A program made the position numbers and the translations under genes. 64,000 nucleotides of DNA, from the NCBI GenBank assembly GCA_963819075.1, contig CAWFUP010000002.1, positions 1,178,001 through 1,242,000 of the forward strand, written 5' to 3'. This document shows, piece after piece, positions 38,030 to 46,703 of the stretch (the first letter of the stretch is position 1; each line of letters begins with the position of its first letter). Origin of the DNA: CAVQBJ01 sp963819075. Its GTDB lineage: Bacteria > Actinomycetota > Thermoleophilia > Solirubrobacterales > Solirubrobacteraceae. A model generated the notes under the pieces. The model saw nothing but the letters and a program-made list of their open reading frames with translations. It was not told the DNA's origin and made no database searches.

Positions 38030-39007
38030 ATGTACTTCTCCGATCGCTCACGTCCACCTCCGCGGGTCCTCGCCCTCGCCGCGTCCACCGCGATCCTCCT
38101 CAGCGCGTGCAGCTCGTCGGGCTCGGCCTCCTCGACGGCGGTGACGACAGCGCGCGCGTCCGCCACGACGCCGGCCGCCGAGGTCGCGCCCACGATGACG
38201 GTGAGCACCCCCGCCGTCCCCAGCGCCCCCCGCGTCACCCCGGTCCTCTCCCCGACGGCGGCGTTCCAGCCGGTCGCCACGGTGGGTGGGCTGCCCGCGG
38301 TGTGGGTCGCCCAGCGCGATGGTGTCACCTTCCTGCGCTTCGATCAGCGGCTCACCGCGCTGCACCTCCACGCGGGCACGGCGTACCCGGGCGGAAGCGG
38401 CTGGCGCTACGGCGACCAGATCGAGCCGAGCGAGATCCATCGCGTCCTCGCCGGCTTCAACGGCGGCTTCAAGTTCAACGTCGCCGGCAACGGGTTCGTG
38501 ATGGGCGGGCGCACCGCAGTGCCCCTGAGCGCCGGCCTCGGCTCGATCGTCACCTACGCCGACGGCGTCACCGCGATCGGCGCGTGGCGCGAGGGCGTGC
38601 CCGCCTCGGGACGGGCGATCGCATCGGTCCGACAGAACCTGTCGCTGCTTGTGACCAAGGGCCGCCTGAACGACACGGCGAACAGCTGCCCGCTCAAGTG
38701 CTGGGGCGATCCGCTGCACGAGCGGATCCTCACCGCCCGCTCGGGGCTCGGAATCACCGCCGCCGGCCTTCTCGTGTGGGCCGCCGGCGAGCAGCTTACG
38801 CCGGCGATGTTGGGACGCGCGCTCATCCGCGCCGGCGCCGTGCGCGCCGTGCAGCTCGACATCAACCCGTTCTGGGTGGCCGCCTACCTGTACGCCCATC
38901 GGCCGGCGGGGCTGGCGGCCTACCCGCAGGTTCCCGGTCAGAACGGCATCGCCGGTCAGCTGCGTCTGCCCGACGCCCGCGACTTCTTCACCGTCGTTGC
39001 GCGCTAG
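38030..39007 (+). CDS. Lipoprotein with phosphodiester glycosidase (NAGPA/DUF2233) domain
   Basis: 325 residues. Start at 38030 with GGAG 7-8 nt upstream; the N terminus is a lipoprotein signal with lipobox LLSACSS. A Ser/Thr/Ala/Pro-rich spacer (about 30-85) would lift the domain from the membrane. The domain shows the family's GFNGGFKF, NGFVMGGR, QNLSLLV and QLDINPFW. Family members remove N-acetylglucosamine from phosphodiesters or act on cell-wall sugar phosphates; in actinobacteria most are untested. It starts 146 nt from the divergent GGDEF/HD-GYP gene. Confidence 0.78.
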   Translation: MYFSDRSRPPPRVLALAASTAILLSACSSSGSASSTAVTTARASATTPAAEVAPTMTVSTPAVPSAPRVTPVLSPTAAFQPVATVGGLPAVWVAQRDGVTFLRFDQRLTALHLHAGTAYPGGSGWRYGDQIEPSEIHRVLAGFNGGFKFNVAGNGFVMGGRTAVPLSAGLGSIVTYADGVTAIGAWREGVPASGRAIASVRQNLSLLVTKGRLNDTANSCPLKCWGDPLHERILTARSGLGITAAGLLVWAAGEQLTPAMLGRALIRAGAVRAVQLDINPFWVAAYLYAHRPAGLAAYPQVPGQNGIAGQLRLPDARDFFTVVAR

Positions 39008-39017
39008 GCGCGGCGAC

Positions 39018-39293
39018 CTACGCGGCGACGAGCGGCATCGGTCCGCAGCCGGCGATGTGTCCGCCGAGCAGACGGGCGGTGCTTGCCAGCCAGCGTCCAC
39101 TGACGACGAGCTGGTCGAGCAGCGCGAGCGCCTCCTGGCGGCGCACCCGGATCTCTGCGGGGTCATCGCCCAGCAGCAGATCCTCCGCGCAGGCGCAGAG
39201 CGCCTCGCGCTCCGCGGCATGCAGCTTGCTCGGGCCGATGTCGGCGATGATCGCCAGCGCGGCGCGGTAGTGCTCGTAGCGCTCAGTCGTCAC
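39018..39293 (-). CDS. Small hypothetical protein, 91 aa
   Basis: Not recognised. From a GTG at 39293 it encodes a helical, charged protein (TTERYEHYRAALAIIADI, AEREALCACAEDLLLGDD, EIRVRRQEALALLDQLV). Composition is protein-like and differs from the GC shadows around it. It lies 47 nt upstream of no same-strand partner except the membrane mannosyltransferase, whose stop is at 39341, so the two could be cotranscribed. A small cytoplasmic helical bundle is likely. Confidence 0.6.
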   Translation of the reverse strand: MTTERYEHYRAALAIIADIGPSKLHAAEREALCACAEDLLLGDDPAEIRVRRQEALALLDQLVVSGRWLASTARLLGGHIAGCGPMPLVAA

Positions 39294-39340
39294 ATCCGAG
39301 AAAATCGGCAGCCGGGCGCGAGACTGAAGCCCGCGGCCGG

Positions 39341-40768
39341 TCAGTACAGCAGCGCGTTGATCTCGTTCGTGTGGGCTCGGCCGAGCGCCGTCGAGTACAG
39401 CGGTAGCGACAGCGGGCGGTGCACGAGCGGCTCGTTCGGCAGGAACGCGGCGAGCAGGAACACGCTCAGCGCGAGCGCCGCGGCGCGCGGCCACCGCTCG
39501 GGCAGGAGCGCCGCGAGCGGCAGCAGCCACAGCACGTACCAGGCGGCTGACCAGCTGAGCGTCAGCACGAGCGCGAGCACGCAGGCGAACGCGGCGGCCA
39601 GCGCGCGGCGCGGGTCGCGCAGCGTGACGAAGGCCGCGACCAGCACGGTGCCCACGAGGATCGCCTCGAGCACGACGTGCAGGCCGGCCGTCTCGCCGCC
39701 GAGCCCGAGCACGACCCCGAGGACGTTCGCGAAGCCGAGCGGAGTGACGAGCCGGCTCTGCGTCGTCAGGTCGGGTAGGTGTGTGCCGAAGGCGAGGTAG
39801 CTGATCGCCCCGAGCACGGCCGCGGCCGCGATCGCGCCGGCGAGCGTGGCTCGCCGGCGGCTCGCGAGCAGGAGCACGGGCAGCAGGACGCCCGCCGACG
39901 CCTTGACCGCGATCGCCGCCACGAGCGCCGCCCCCGAGGCGGCCGCGAGGCGGTCGCTCCCGTCCACGCGAGCCCGCAGCGCGAGATACAGCGAGAGCAC
40001 GACGAGCAGCATCATCACGGCGTCGTTGTGGTCGGCGCCGAGGCCCCACACGAGCACGAGCGGGTTGAGTCCGACGAGCACGATCGCCGCCTCCGGCGAG
40101 CGACCGAGCAGCTCGGCGCAGCGCCAGACGAGCGCGAGCATGGCGAGGCTGCAGAGTGCGATGACGGCCTTCATCGTCCAGAAGGAGGCGGCGACACCGA
40201 GCGGCGCGAGCGCGTAGGTGAGCAGCGTGAACAGCGGTCCGTACGGGCTCAGCAGCCGGTGCCAGTTGCTGATCGCGAACGTCGGGTCGCCGTGTGGCTC
40301 GAGCACCGGGATCGTCGTGTACGGGTTGAGGTCATGCACGGCGCCCATGCGCCCGTAGTTGAGGTAGTTGAAGACGTCCGTGGAGAAGAGGGGCGGCGCG
40401 CAGAGCAGGATCACGTGCACTGCGACGATCGCGGCGATCACCCAGCGCGCCCGCAGTCGCGGCGCGAACGCGAGGGCCAGCAGGTAGCCGACGAACATCG
40501 CGACGATCGCGAGGCTCGTGAGTGCGCGCAGGTGTGCGTCGTCGCGAGTGAGCCACGGGACGAGCCCGGCAAGTGGCCCGGCCATCCAGCCGGGGAACGA
40601 GCTCGCCGTGCTGAAGGGGGAGAGGAAGCTCGCGCGCTCCGCCGCGGCGACGACGACCGCCAGCACCAGCAGCACGATCGCGCCGAGCGCGAGCGCCCCG
40701 ACGCCGCGGGCCAGGGCGTCATGGTTGCCGCGCGCTCGACGGGCTCGAGTCGGCTCCGCGATGGCCAC
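39341..40768 (-). CDS. Polyprenol-phosphate-dependent mannosyltransferase-like membrane protein (GT87/MptA-B type)
   Basis: 475 residues from a GTG start, with about 12 hydrophobic segments. The segment FSTDVFNYLNYGRMG followed by NPYTT holds the acidic residue typical of GT-C enzymes, and SPYGPLFTLLTYALAPLG and GLGADHNDAVMM match GT87 and related alpha-mannosyltransferases. Family enzymes use polyprenol-phospho-sugars on the outer face of the membrane to extend lipoglycans. The substrate here is unknown. Its promoter would share the 97-bp gap with the divergent aminotransferase. Confidence 0.75.
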   Translation of the reverse strand: MAIAEPTRARRARGNHDALARGVGALALGAIVLLVLAVVVAAAERASFLSPFSTASSFPGWMAGPLAGLVPWLTRDDAHLRALTSLAIVAMFVGYLLALAFAPRLRARWVIAAIVAVHVILLCAPPLFSTDVFNYLNYGRMGAVHDLNPYTTIPVLEPHGDPTFAISNWHRLLSPYGPLFTLLTYALAPLGVAASFWTMKAVIALCSLAMLALVWRCAELLGRSPEAAIVLVGLNPLVLVWGLGADHNDAVMMLLVVLSLYLALRARVDGSDRLAAASGAALVAAIAVKASAGVLLPVLLLASRRRATLAGAIAAAAVLGAISYLAFGTHLPDLTTQSRLVTPLGFANVLGVVLGLGGETAGLHVVLEAILVGTVLVAAFVTLRDPRRALAAAFACVLALVLTLSWSAAWYVLWLLPLAALLPERWPRAAALALSVFLLAAFLPNEPLVHRPLSLPLYSTALGRAHTNEINALLY

Positions 40769-40865
40769 GCAGGTGATTATCTCGACACGCTGTCACGGCG
40801 CGACGCCCTCTGCCGCACGGTTCGTCTACGCACGCCGCCCGGCGGGCGACGTAAGCTCACCCGCG

Positions 40866-42251
40866 ATGGCCGTCGAGAGTCCCGTGCAGCTGGATCGCGA
40901 GCGGATCGCCGAGCTCGCCGAGCGCGAGCTCGCCACGCTGAACGCGCGCACTGAGCGATCCAAGGAGATGTACGAGCGCGCGCGCCGCTCGCTGAGCGGC
41001 GGCGTCGCGTCCTCCTACCAGCTGCGCGACCCGTGGCCGATCTACCTCGTCGACGGCCACGGCCCGGTCGTCAACGACGTCGACGGCAACCGCAGGTGGG
41101 ACTTCCACAACGGGTTCGGCTCGATGGTCCAGGGCCACGCCCACCCGGCGATCGTTGAGGCCGTGCGCGAGCGCGTCGCGCTCGGCACTCACTTCGCCGC
41201 GGTCACCGAGGACACGATCGCGGTCGCCGAGGAGCTGCAGCGCCGCTGGGGGCTGGCGCGCTGGCGCTTCGTCAACTCCGGCTCGGAGGCGACGATGGAC
41301 GCCATCCGCATCGCGCGCGCCCTCACCGGGCGCGACACGATCATGAAGATCTTCGGCTCCTACCACGGCCACCACGACGGCGTGATGGTCTCCATCGGGG
41401 TCCCCTACGACGAGATCGGCGACCGCGAGAACCTCGCCTCGCTGCCCTATGGGGCCGGCATTCCGAAGGCCGTCAGCGACCTCACGATCGCGGTCCCGTT
41501 CAACGATGCCGGAGCGATGGAGCGCCGCATCGAGCGCCTCGCCGCCGAGGACCGCCTGCCGGCGTGCCTGATCATGGAGGCGGCGATGATGAACCTCGGG
41601 GTTGTGCTCCCCGAGCCGGGCTACCTCGAGGCGGTGCGCGAGATCACGCGCCGCCATGGCATCGTGCTCATCTTCGACGAGGTTAAGACCGGCCTGGCGA
41701 TCGCCGCCGGCGGAGCGACCGAGCGCTTCGGCGTCACCCCGGACATGGTCACGCTTGCGAAGACGCTCGGCGGCGGACTGCCCTCGGGCGCGATCGGCGG
41801 CAGCGAGGAGGCGATGAGCGTCGTCGAGGACGGCAGCGTCTACCAGGTCGGCACGTATAACGGCAACCCACTGGCGATGGCCGCCGCGCGCGCGAGCCTC
41901 GAGCAGGTGCTGACGCCCGACGCCTATCGGTTCCTCGACGAGCTCAACGACCGCATCGTGAGCGGCTGCGAGGCGGTCATCGCGCGCTACCGCCTCCCCG
42001 GCTACGCCGTCGGCATCGGCTCGAAGGGCTGCGTCACGTTCTCGCCGAGCCCGATCGTCGACTACGAGACGTTCAAGGCCAACCAGGACGCCGAGGTCAC
42101 CGAGCTCGCCTGGGCCTGGAACATGAATCGCGGGATCTTCATGACGCCAGGTCGCGAGGAGGAGTGGACGCTGTCAGTGACCCACACCGCCGAGTCGATC
42201 GACGCCTACGTGCAGGCGTTCGACGAGATGGCGGCCGCGCTCACCGCCTGA
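40866..42251 (+). CDS. Class III aminotransferase, glutamate-1-semialdehyde aminotransferase-like
   Basis: 461 residues, PLP fold type I. Substrate/PLP motifs: FHNGFGSMVQGHAHP, NSGSEATMDAIRIAR, SYHGHHDG, IFDEVKTGL and the PLP lysine in LAKTLGGGLPSGA. Overall it resembles HemL-type enzymes, but HemL is near 430 residues and usually sits with other heme genes. Here the neighbours are unrelated, so it may be a general omega-amino or beta-amino acid aminotransferase. An N-terminal helical extension of about 40 residues is visible. The ATG at 40866 has no strong ribosome site. Confidence 0.85.
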   Translation: MAVESPVQLDRERIAELAERELATLNARTERSKEMYERARRSLSGGVASSYQLRDPWPIYLVDGHGPVVNDVDGNRRWDFHNGFGSMVQGHAHPAIVEAVRERVALGTHFAAVTEDTIAVAEELQRRWGLARWRFVNSGSEATMDAIRIARALTGRDTIMKIFGSYHGHHDGVMVSIGVPYDEIGDRENLASLPYGAGIPKAVSDLTIAVPFNDAGAMERRIERLAAEDRLPACLIMEAAMMNLGVVLPEPGYLEAVREITRRHGIVLIFDEVKTGLAIAAGGATERFGVTPDMVTLAKTLGGGLPSGAIGGSEEAMSVVEDGSVYQVGTYNGNPLAMAAARASLEQVLTPDAYRFLDELNDRIVSGCEAVIARYRLPGYAVGIGSKGCVTFSPSPIVDYETFKANQDAEVTELAWAWNMNRGIFMTPGREEEWTLSVTHTAESIDAYVQAFDEMAAALTA

Positions 42252-42260
42252 GCGCGGGCG

Positions 42261-43064
42261 TCAGGCCGCGCCGGTGCGCCCGCCGTCGACCGGGATGACC
42301 GCGCCGCTCAGATAGGACCCGGCGCGCGAGGCGAGGAACACCGCCGTGCCCGCCATGTCGTCCGGGTGCCCGATCCGGCCGAGCGGAATGCCAGCGGCGA
42401 TCTGCTCGCGCAGCTCCGGATTGCCGAGCGCGAAGCCCATCATCTTGCTCTCGAACGGACCGGGCGCGATCGCGTTGACCGTGATGTGCTCACCCGCCAG
42501 GCGCTTGGCGAGGTGGCGGGTCAGCTGGTGCACGGCGGCCTTGCTGGCACTGTACGGGTAGTTCTCCATCACCGGCACGTTCAGCCCGTCGATCGAGCCG
42601 ATGTTGATGACCCGCGCGGGGTCGGACGGGCTGGCGGCGGCGCGCAGCTCGCCGAGCAGCGACGAGGTCAGGTAGAAGACGCCGGTCACGTTCGTGCGGA
42701 TGACCTTGTCGAACCCCTCGGGCGGGAAGTCCTCGATCGGCGCTCCCCAGGTCGCGCCCGCATTGTTGACGAGCACGTGAAGCGTCGGGGACCACTCGCG
42801 CACCGCGTCGGCAAGCGTGCGCGCGCCCTCGGCGCTCGACACGTCGGCCGGGATCGCGTGGACCTCGCCGAGCGCCGCGAGGCGCTCCGCGGTCTCGAGC
42901 AGCGCCTCGGCCTTGCGCGCCGAGATGCACACGCGCGCGCCGGCCGCGAGCAGTCCACGCGCGATCATCTCGCCGATGCCGCGCGAGCCGCCGGTCACCA
43001 GCGCGCTCTTGCCGGCCAGCGAGAACAGGTCGGTCAGGTTCGTGGTCGGCTCGGTGCTCGGCAT
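42261..43064 (-). CDS. SDR family oxidoreductase
   Basis: 267 residues with a classical SDR layout: TGGSRGIG cofactor motif (about 24-31), NNAG, catalytic Ser in NIGSIDG, YSASK (Tyr/Lys pair), and the C-terminal FLASRAGSYLSGAVIPVDGG. Most like 3-oxoacyl-ACP reductases or gluconate-5-dehydrogenase-type enzymes; the substrate cannot be told. The ATG at 43064 has GAGGAG upstream. It shares a 63-bp divergent gap with the luciferase-like gene and converges with the aminotransferase. Confidence 0.88.
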   Translation of the reverse strand: MPSTEPTTNLTDLFSLAGKSALVTGGSRGIGEMIARGLLAAGARVCISARKAEALLETAERLAALGEVHAIPADVSSAEGARTLADAVREWSPTLHVLVNNAGATWGAPIEDFPPEGFDKVIRTNVTGVFYLTSSLLGELRAAASPSDPARVINIGSIDGLNVPVMENYPYSASKAAVHQLTRHLAKRLAGEHITVNAIAPGPFESKMMGFALGNPELREQIAAGIPLGRIGHPDDMAGTAVFLASRAGSYLSGAVIPVDGGRTGAA

Positions 43065-43127
43065 CGTGGCTCCTCGGGCGCGGTGTTCGGGCTCGAGCAC
43101 GCTACCGGTCGCACTACGATCGAGGTT

Positions 43128-44213
43128 GTGAGCGCCCCGATCCGCGTGTCCGTCCTCGACCAGTCGCCGATCGCCGAGGGCTCGAGCGGCGATGAGGCGC
43201 TGCGTGCCACGATCGATCTCGCCCGGCTGGCCGACCGTCTCGGCTACCACCGCTACTGGGTGGCCGAGCACCACGGCGGGCCGATGCTCGCCGGGGCGAG
43301 CCCCGAGGTGCTGATCGGGCCAATCGCCGCCGCCACGTCGGGTCTGCGGGTGGGCACCGGCGGCGTGATGCTGCCGCACTACAGCCCCCTGAAGGTGGCC
43401 GAGTCCTTCTCGATACTCGCCGGCCTGTTCCCGGGGCGCATCGACCTCGGCCTCGGCCGGGCGGCCGGCACCGACGCCCTGACGACCTTCGCCCTGCAGC
43501 CCGACCGCGGCCAGGCCGCGCCCGACGACTTCCCCCAGAAGCTCGCCGAGCTGCTCGCCTATCTCGATGACACGCTGCCGGAAGATCATCCCTTCCGGCG
43601 CCTGGCCGCCTCGCTTCCGGGCCCCGAACGGCCCGAGCCCTGGTTGCTGGGGTCCTCGCCCCAGAGCGCGATCTGGGCCGGCCAGCTCGGGTTGCCCTAC
43701 GCCTTCGCCGACTTCATCAACCGCGAAGGCGCCGAGATCGCGGCGGCCTACCGGGCCGAGTTCGCGCGGCATCAGGGTCACGGTGGCCATCGCACGGCCG
43801 TCGCCGCGTGGGCGATCGCCGCCGACAGCGAGGAGGAGGCCCAGCGCCTGGCGGCCAGCAGCCGCATGACGCTCGCGCTCCTGCGGCGCGGCGAGCTCAT
43901 TCCCGTTCCCCCGCCCGAGAAGGCGCTGGAGTTCCTCGCCGGGCAGCGCTCGCCGCCGGGGGGCGGGGGCCGCCGGGCGATCATCGGCACCGCGGCGACC
44001 GTCCGCGACGGCCTGCTCGAACTGGCCGAGATGTACGGCGCCGAGGAGCTGATCGTGGTCACGATCACCTTTGACCATTCCGCGCGACGACGCTCCTACG
44101 AGTTGATCGCTGCCGAGCTTGGGCTGGCGGCGCGGGCCGGCGGTCCTTTCCCCGAGGTGATCGAGAACGCCGACCCGGCGGCGTCGGCGGTGGGGTCCGC
44201 CCCCTTCGAGTAG
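43128..44213 (+). CDS. Luciferase-like (LLM class) flavin-dependent monooxygenase
   Basis: 361 residues from a GTG. The N terminus SVLDQSPIAEG, the flavin-site segments YWVAEHHG, VGTGGVMLPHY and GRIDLGLGRAAGTD, and the C-terminal LAEMYGAEEL are characteristic of the YhbW-like branch of bacterial luciferase-like oxidoreductases. These use FMNH2 or F420; no direct sign of which is seen. The C-terminal 20 residues (after AARAGG) look disordered. Confidence 0.87.
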   Translation: MSAPIRVSVLDQSPIAEGSSGDEALRATIDLARLADRLGYHRYWVAEHHGGPMLAGASPEVLIGPIAAATSGLRVGTGGVMLPHYSPLKVAESFSILAGLFPGRIDLGLGRAAGTDALTTFALQPDRGQAAPDDFPQKLAELLAYLDDTLPEDHPFRRLAASLPGPERPEPWLLGSSPQSAIWAGQLGLPYAFADFINREGAEIAAAYRAEFARHQGHGGHRTAVAAWAIAADSEEEAQRLAASSRMTLALLRRGELIPVPPPEKALEFLAGQRSPPGGGGRRAIIGTAATVRDGLLELAEMYGAEELIVVTITFDHSARRRSYELIAAELGLAARAGGPFPEVIENADPAASAVGSAPFE

Positions 44214-44410
44214 GCCCCGCTGGGGCGGGTGCGTTCTGGACGCCCCCGCGGCACGGCCGCATTGACGGCGCGGAATCTGGGCCGTACGTCCACGCATCCC
44301 GCGCCAACCCTGCGCAATTTGTCGTTCATCTGACGACGGCGCTCGGACGTTCGTCCACTGCCCGCTGGACGCGGGGCGTCGACCGGCGCCCTTGCCGATG
44401 CAACTGCGCG

Positions 44411-46699
44411 ATGGACATCGGCGTACCCGAGATCCGCGATCAAGGCCAGGGCCCGCCGGGCTCCGATGACTCTCCACGCGCGGGCGCGGGTGGCTCGCCG
44501 CCGCCGGCTGCACGTCCCGCCATGCGTCAGGTTCCCCCGCCCGGCCCCGGGCAGGGCTCCGGCGTTCGTCCGGGGGGCCCCCCGGGCCCCGGCTCGGGCG
44601 CTCGTCCGGGCGCGCCTCCAGGCCCCGGTCAGGGTTCCGGTGCTCGTCCTGGTCCGCCGCCGGGCGCGGGTCGGGGTTCCGGTGTTCGTCCTGGACCGCC
44701 GCCCGCTGGTGGCCAGGGCTCGGGTGCCCGTCCCGCTCCGCCGGCGGGCGATGGCCAGCGCTCGGGTGCCCGTCCGGTTCCGCCGGCGGGCGATGGTCAG
44801 GGCTCCGGCGTTCGTCCGGTTCCGCCGGCGGGCGATGGTCAGGGCTCCGGCGTTCGTCCGGTTCCGCCGGCGGGCGATGGTCAGGACTCCGGCGTCCGTG
44901 GGACCCCGCCCGCTGGGGACGGTCAACGCTCGGCCATCCGGGCCGTCCCGCCGCCGGATGACGGCCAGGCCGCCGCGGCCGCCGAACCGGCCGACGCCGC
45001 CGCTGCCAGCACCGCCGTGCCCGGCCTGACGCGGCCGCGGCTGCGCAGCCGCTCGTCGAACATGATCGGCGACGTGGCGATCCAGCTCGGCTTCGCCGAG
45101 AAGGCGCGCGTCGACGCGGCGATCGAGCAGGCCCGTGTCGAGGGCAAGCGCACGGGTCAGGTGCTCGTCGAGACGGGCGTGCTCACGAACGACCAGCTGT
45201 CGCGCGTGCTCGCCGAGCGTCTCGGGCTCGACCATGTCGACCTGACGGTCTACCCGATCGACATGGGCGCCGTCGGGCTCGTCGAGGTCGAGACCGCCCG
45301 CCGCTACCAGGCTGTGCCGATCGAATTCCTCGATGACCGCCGCCTGCTGCTCGCGATGGCCGACCCGAGCAACCTGCTGACGATCGACGACATCGGGATG
45401 ATGACCGGCCTGAAGGTGCAGCCGGCCGTCGCCTCGCTCGACGACATCCGCTCGCTGCTCGCCCGCCAGCAGCGCCTCGACGAGTCCGTCGAGGGCATCG
45501 ACGAGAGCGAGGAGGCCTTCGAGCCGCTCGCCGCCGAGGACGCGGACACCGAGGCGCCGGCGATCCGCCTGGTGCACTCGCTCATCGCGCAGGCCGTCGA
45601 GCAGGGCGCGTCGGACATTCACTTCGACCCCGAGGAGCGCGAGATGCGCGTCCTCTTCCGCGTCGACGGCGTCATCCATCCGGCCGCGACGATGAGCGGG
45701 AAGATGGCCCGCCGCGTCGTCTCGCGCGTGAAGGTGATGGCCAGCCTTAACATCGCCGAGCGGCGCCTGCCTCAGGACGGTCGCATGGCCGTCAACGTCG
45801 ACGGCCGGCGCATCGACCTGCGCATCGTCACCCTGCCGCTCGCCGACGGCGAGGGGATCGTCATGCGCATCCTCGACAAGGGCCCGGTCGTCCAGGACCT
45901 CGCCGGGCTGGGCATGTTGCCCCAGGAGGAGCAGGCCTTTCGCGACGCGCTCAAGCGCCATCGTGGGGCCGTGCTGGTCACCGGACCGACCGGCTCGGGC
46001 AAGTCGACGACGCTGTACGCGGCGCTCAACGAGGTCAACACCGGCGACGGCACGATCATCACGATCGAGGACCCGGTCGAGTCGCGCATCGCCGGCGTCA
46101 AGCAGATGGCGGTCAACACGAAGGTGGGGATGACCTTCGCCACCGGCCTGCGCACGATGCTGCGCGCCGATCCGGACATCATCATGGTCGGCGAGATCCG
46201 CGATCAGGAGACCGCGACGATCGCGGTGCAGGCGGCGATCACCGGCCATATGGTGCTCTCGACGCTGCACACGAACGACGCGCCGAGCGCGCTCGGACGC
46301 CTGTCCGACATGGGCGTGCCGCCGTTCATGATCGCCTCGGCGGTCGACTGCATCGTCGCGCAGCGGCTCATCCGCAAGCTGTGCGACGACTGCAAGGAGC
46401 CCGTCGAGCTCGCCGACGCCGTCATCGAGCAGTGGGGCCTGCAGGGCGTCACGGTCCTCGGTCCCAAGGGCTGCGGCAAGTGCGGCGGCACCGGGTATCG
46501 CGGGCGCATCGGACTGTTCGAGGTCATGCCGATGTCCGAGGACATCCGCCGCATGGCGATGGAGAGCAAGAGCGCCGATGATGTGGCCGCTCAGGCGGTA
46601 TCCGAGGGGATGCGCAGCATGCGCGCGGACGGACTCGACAAGGTGCGGGCGGGCCTGACGTCCATGGTCGAGCTCGGCCGGGTCACCAGCCTCGTCTAG
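44411..46699 (+). CDS. PilB/GspE-type secretion or pilus assembly ATPase with repeat-rich N terminus
   Basis: 762 residues. Residues about 41-187 are a Gly/Pro/Arg tandem repeat, followed by an MshEN/T2SSE N domain (about 210-360; MIGDVAIQLGFA...TGQVLVETGVLTNDQL). The ATPase follows: SDIHFDPEE, Walker A GPTGSGKST (about 526), Asp box IITIEDPVE, Walker B IIMVGEIRDQETA, His box STLHTNDAP, and the zinc tetracysteine CDDC...CGKCGGTGYRGR. It would power a type IV pilus or type II-like secretion system. No PilC, PilM or pilin genes are in the window. The next gene begins 4 nt after its stop. Confidence 0.9.
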   Translation: MDIGVPEIRDQGQGPPGSDDSPRAGAGGSPPPAARPAMRQVPPPGPGQGSGVRPGGPPGPGSGARPGAPPGPGQGSGARPGPPPGAGRGSGVRPGPPPAGGQGSGARPAPPAGDGQRSGARPVPPAGDGQGSGVRPVPPAGDGQGSGVRPVPPAGDGQDSGVRGTPPAGDGQRSAIRAVPPPDDGQAAAAAEPADAAAASTAVPGLTRPRLRSRSSNMIGDVAIQLGFAEKARVDAAIEQARVEGKRTGQVLVETGVLTNDQLSRVLAERLGLDHVDLTVYPIDMGAVGLVEVETARRYQAVPIEFLDDRRLLLAMADPSNLLTIDDIGMMTGLKVQPAVASLDDIRSLLARQQRLDESVEGIDESEEAFEPLAAEDADTEAPAIRLVHSLIAQAVEQGASDIHFDPEEREMRVLFRVDGVIHPAATMSGKMARRVVSRVKVMASLNIAERRLPQDGRMAVNVDGRRIDLRIVTLPLADGEGIVMRILDKGPVVQDLAGLGMLPQEEQAFRDALKRHRGAVLVTGPTGSGKSTTLYAALNEVNTGDGTIITIEDPVESRIAGVKQMAVNTKVGMTFATGLRTMLRADPDIIMVGEIRDQETATIAVQAAITGHMVLSTLHTNDAPSALGRLSDMGVPPFMIASAVDCIVAQRLIRKLCDDCKEPVELADAVIEQWGLQGVTVLGPKGCGKCGGTGYRGRIGLFEVMPMSEDIRRMAMESKSADDVAAQAVSEGMRSMRADGLDKVRAGLTSMVELGRVTSLV
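44531..44971 (+). repeat. In-frame 42-bp tandem repeats in the ATPase N terminus
   Basis: About eleven units of 11-14 codons with consensus PPAGDGQGSGVRPV. Units near 44778-44900 are almost identical at DNA level, and earlier units diverge (PPGPGQGSGARPG). The repeats stay in frame, so they are coding and likely vary in copy number by slippage. Confidence 0.85.
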
Positions 46700-46703
46700 A
46701 GCC

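Noticed and set aside
44531..44971. CRISPR-like array
   Set aside because: Units of 33-42 bp are contiguous without unique spacers, stay in frame, and encode a Gly/Pro repeat in a real protein.
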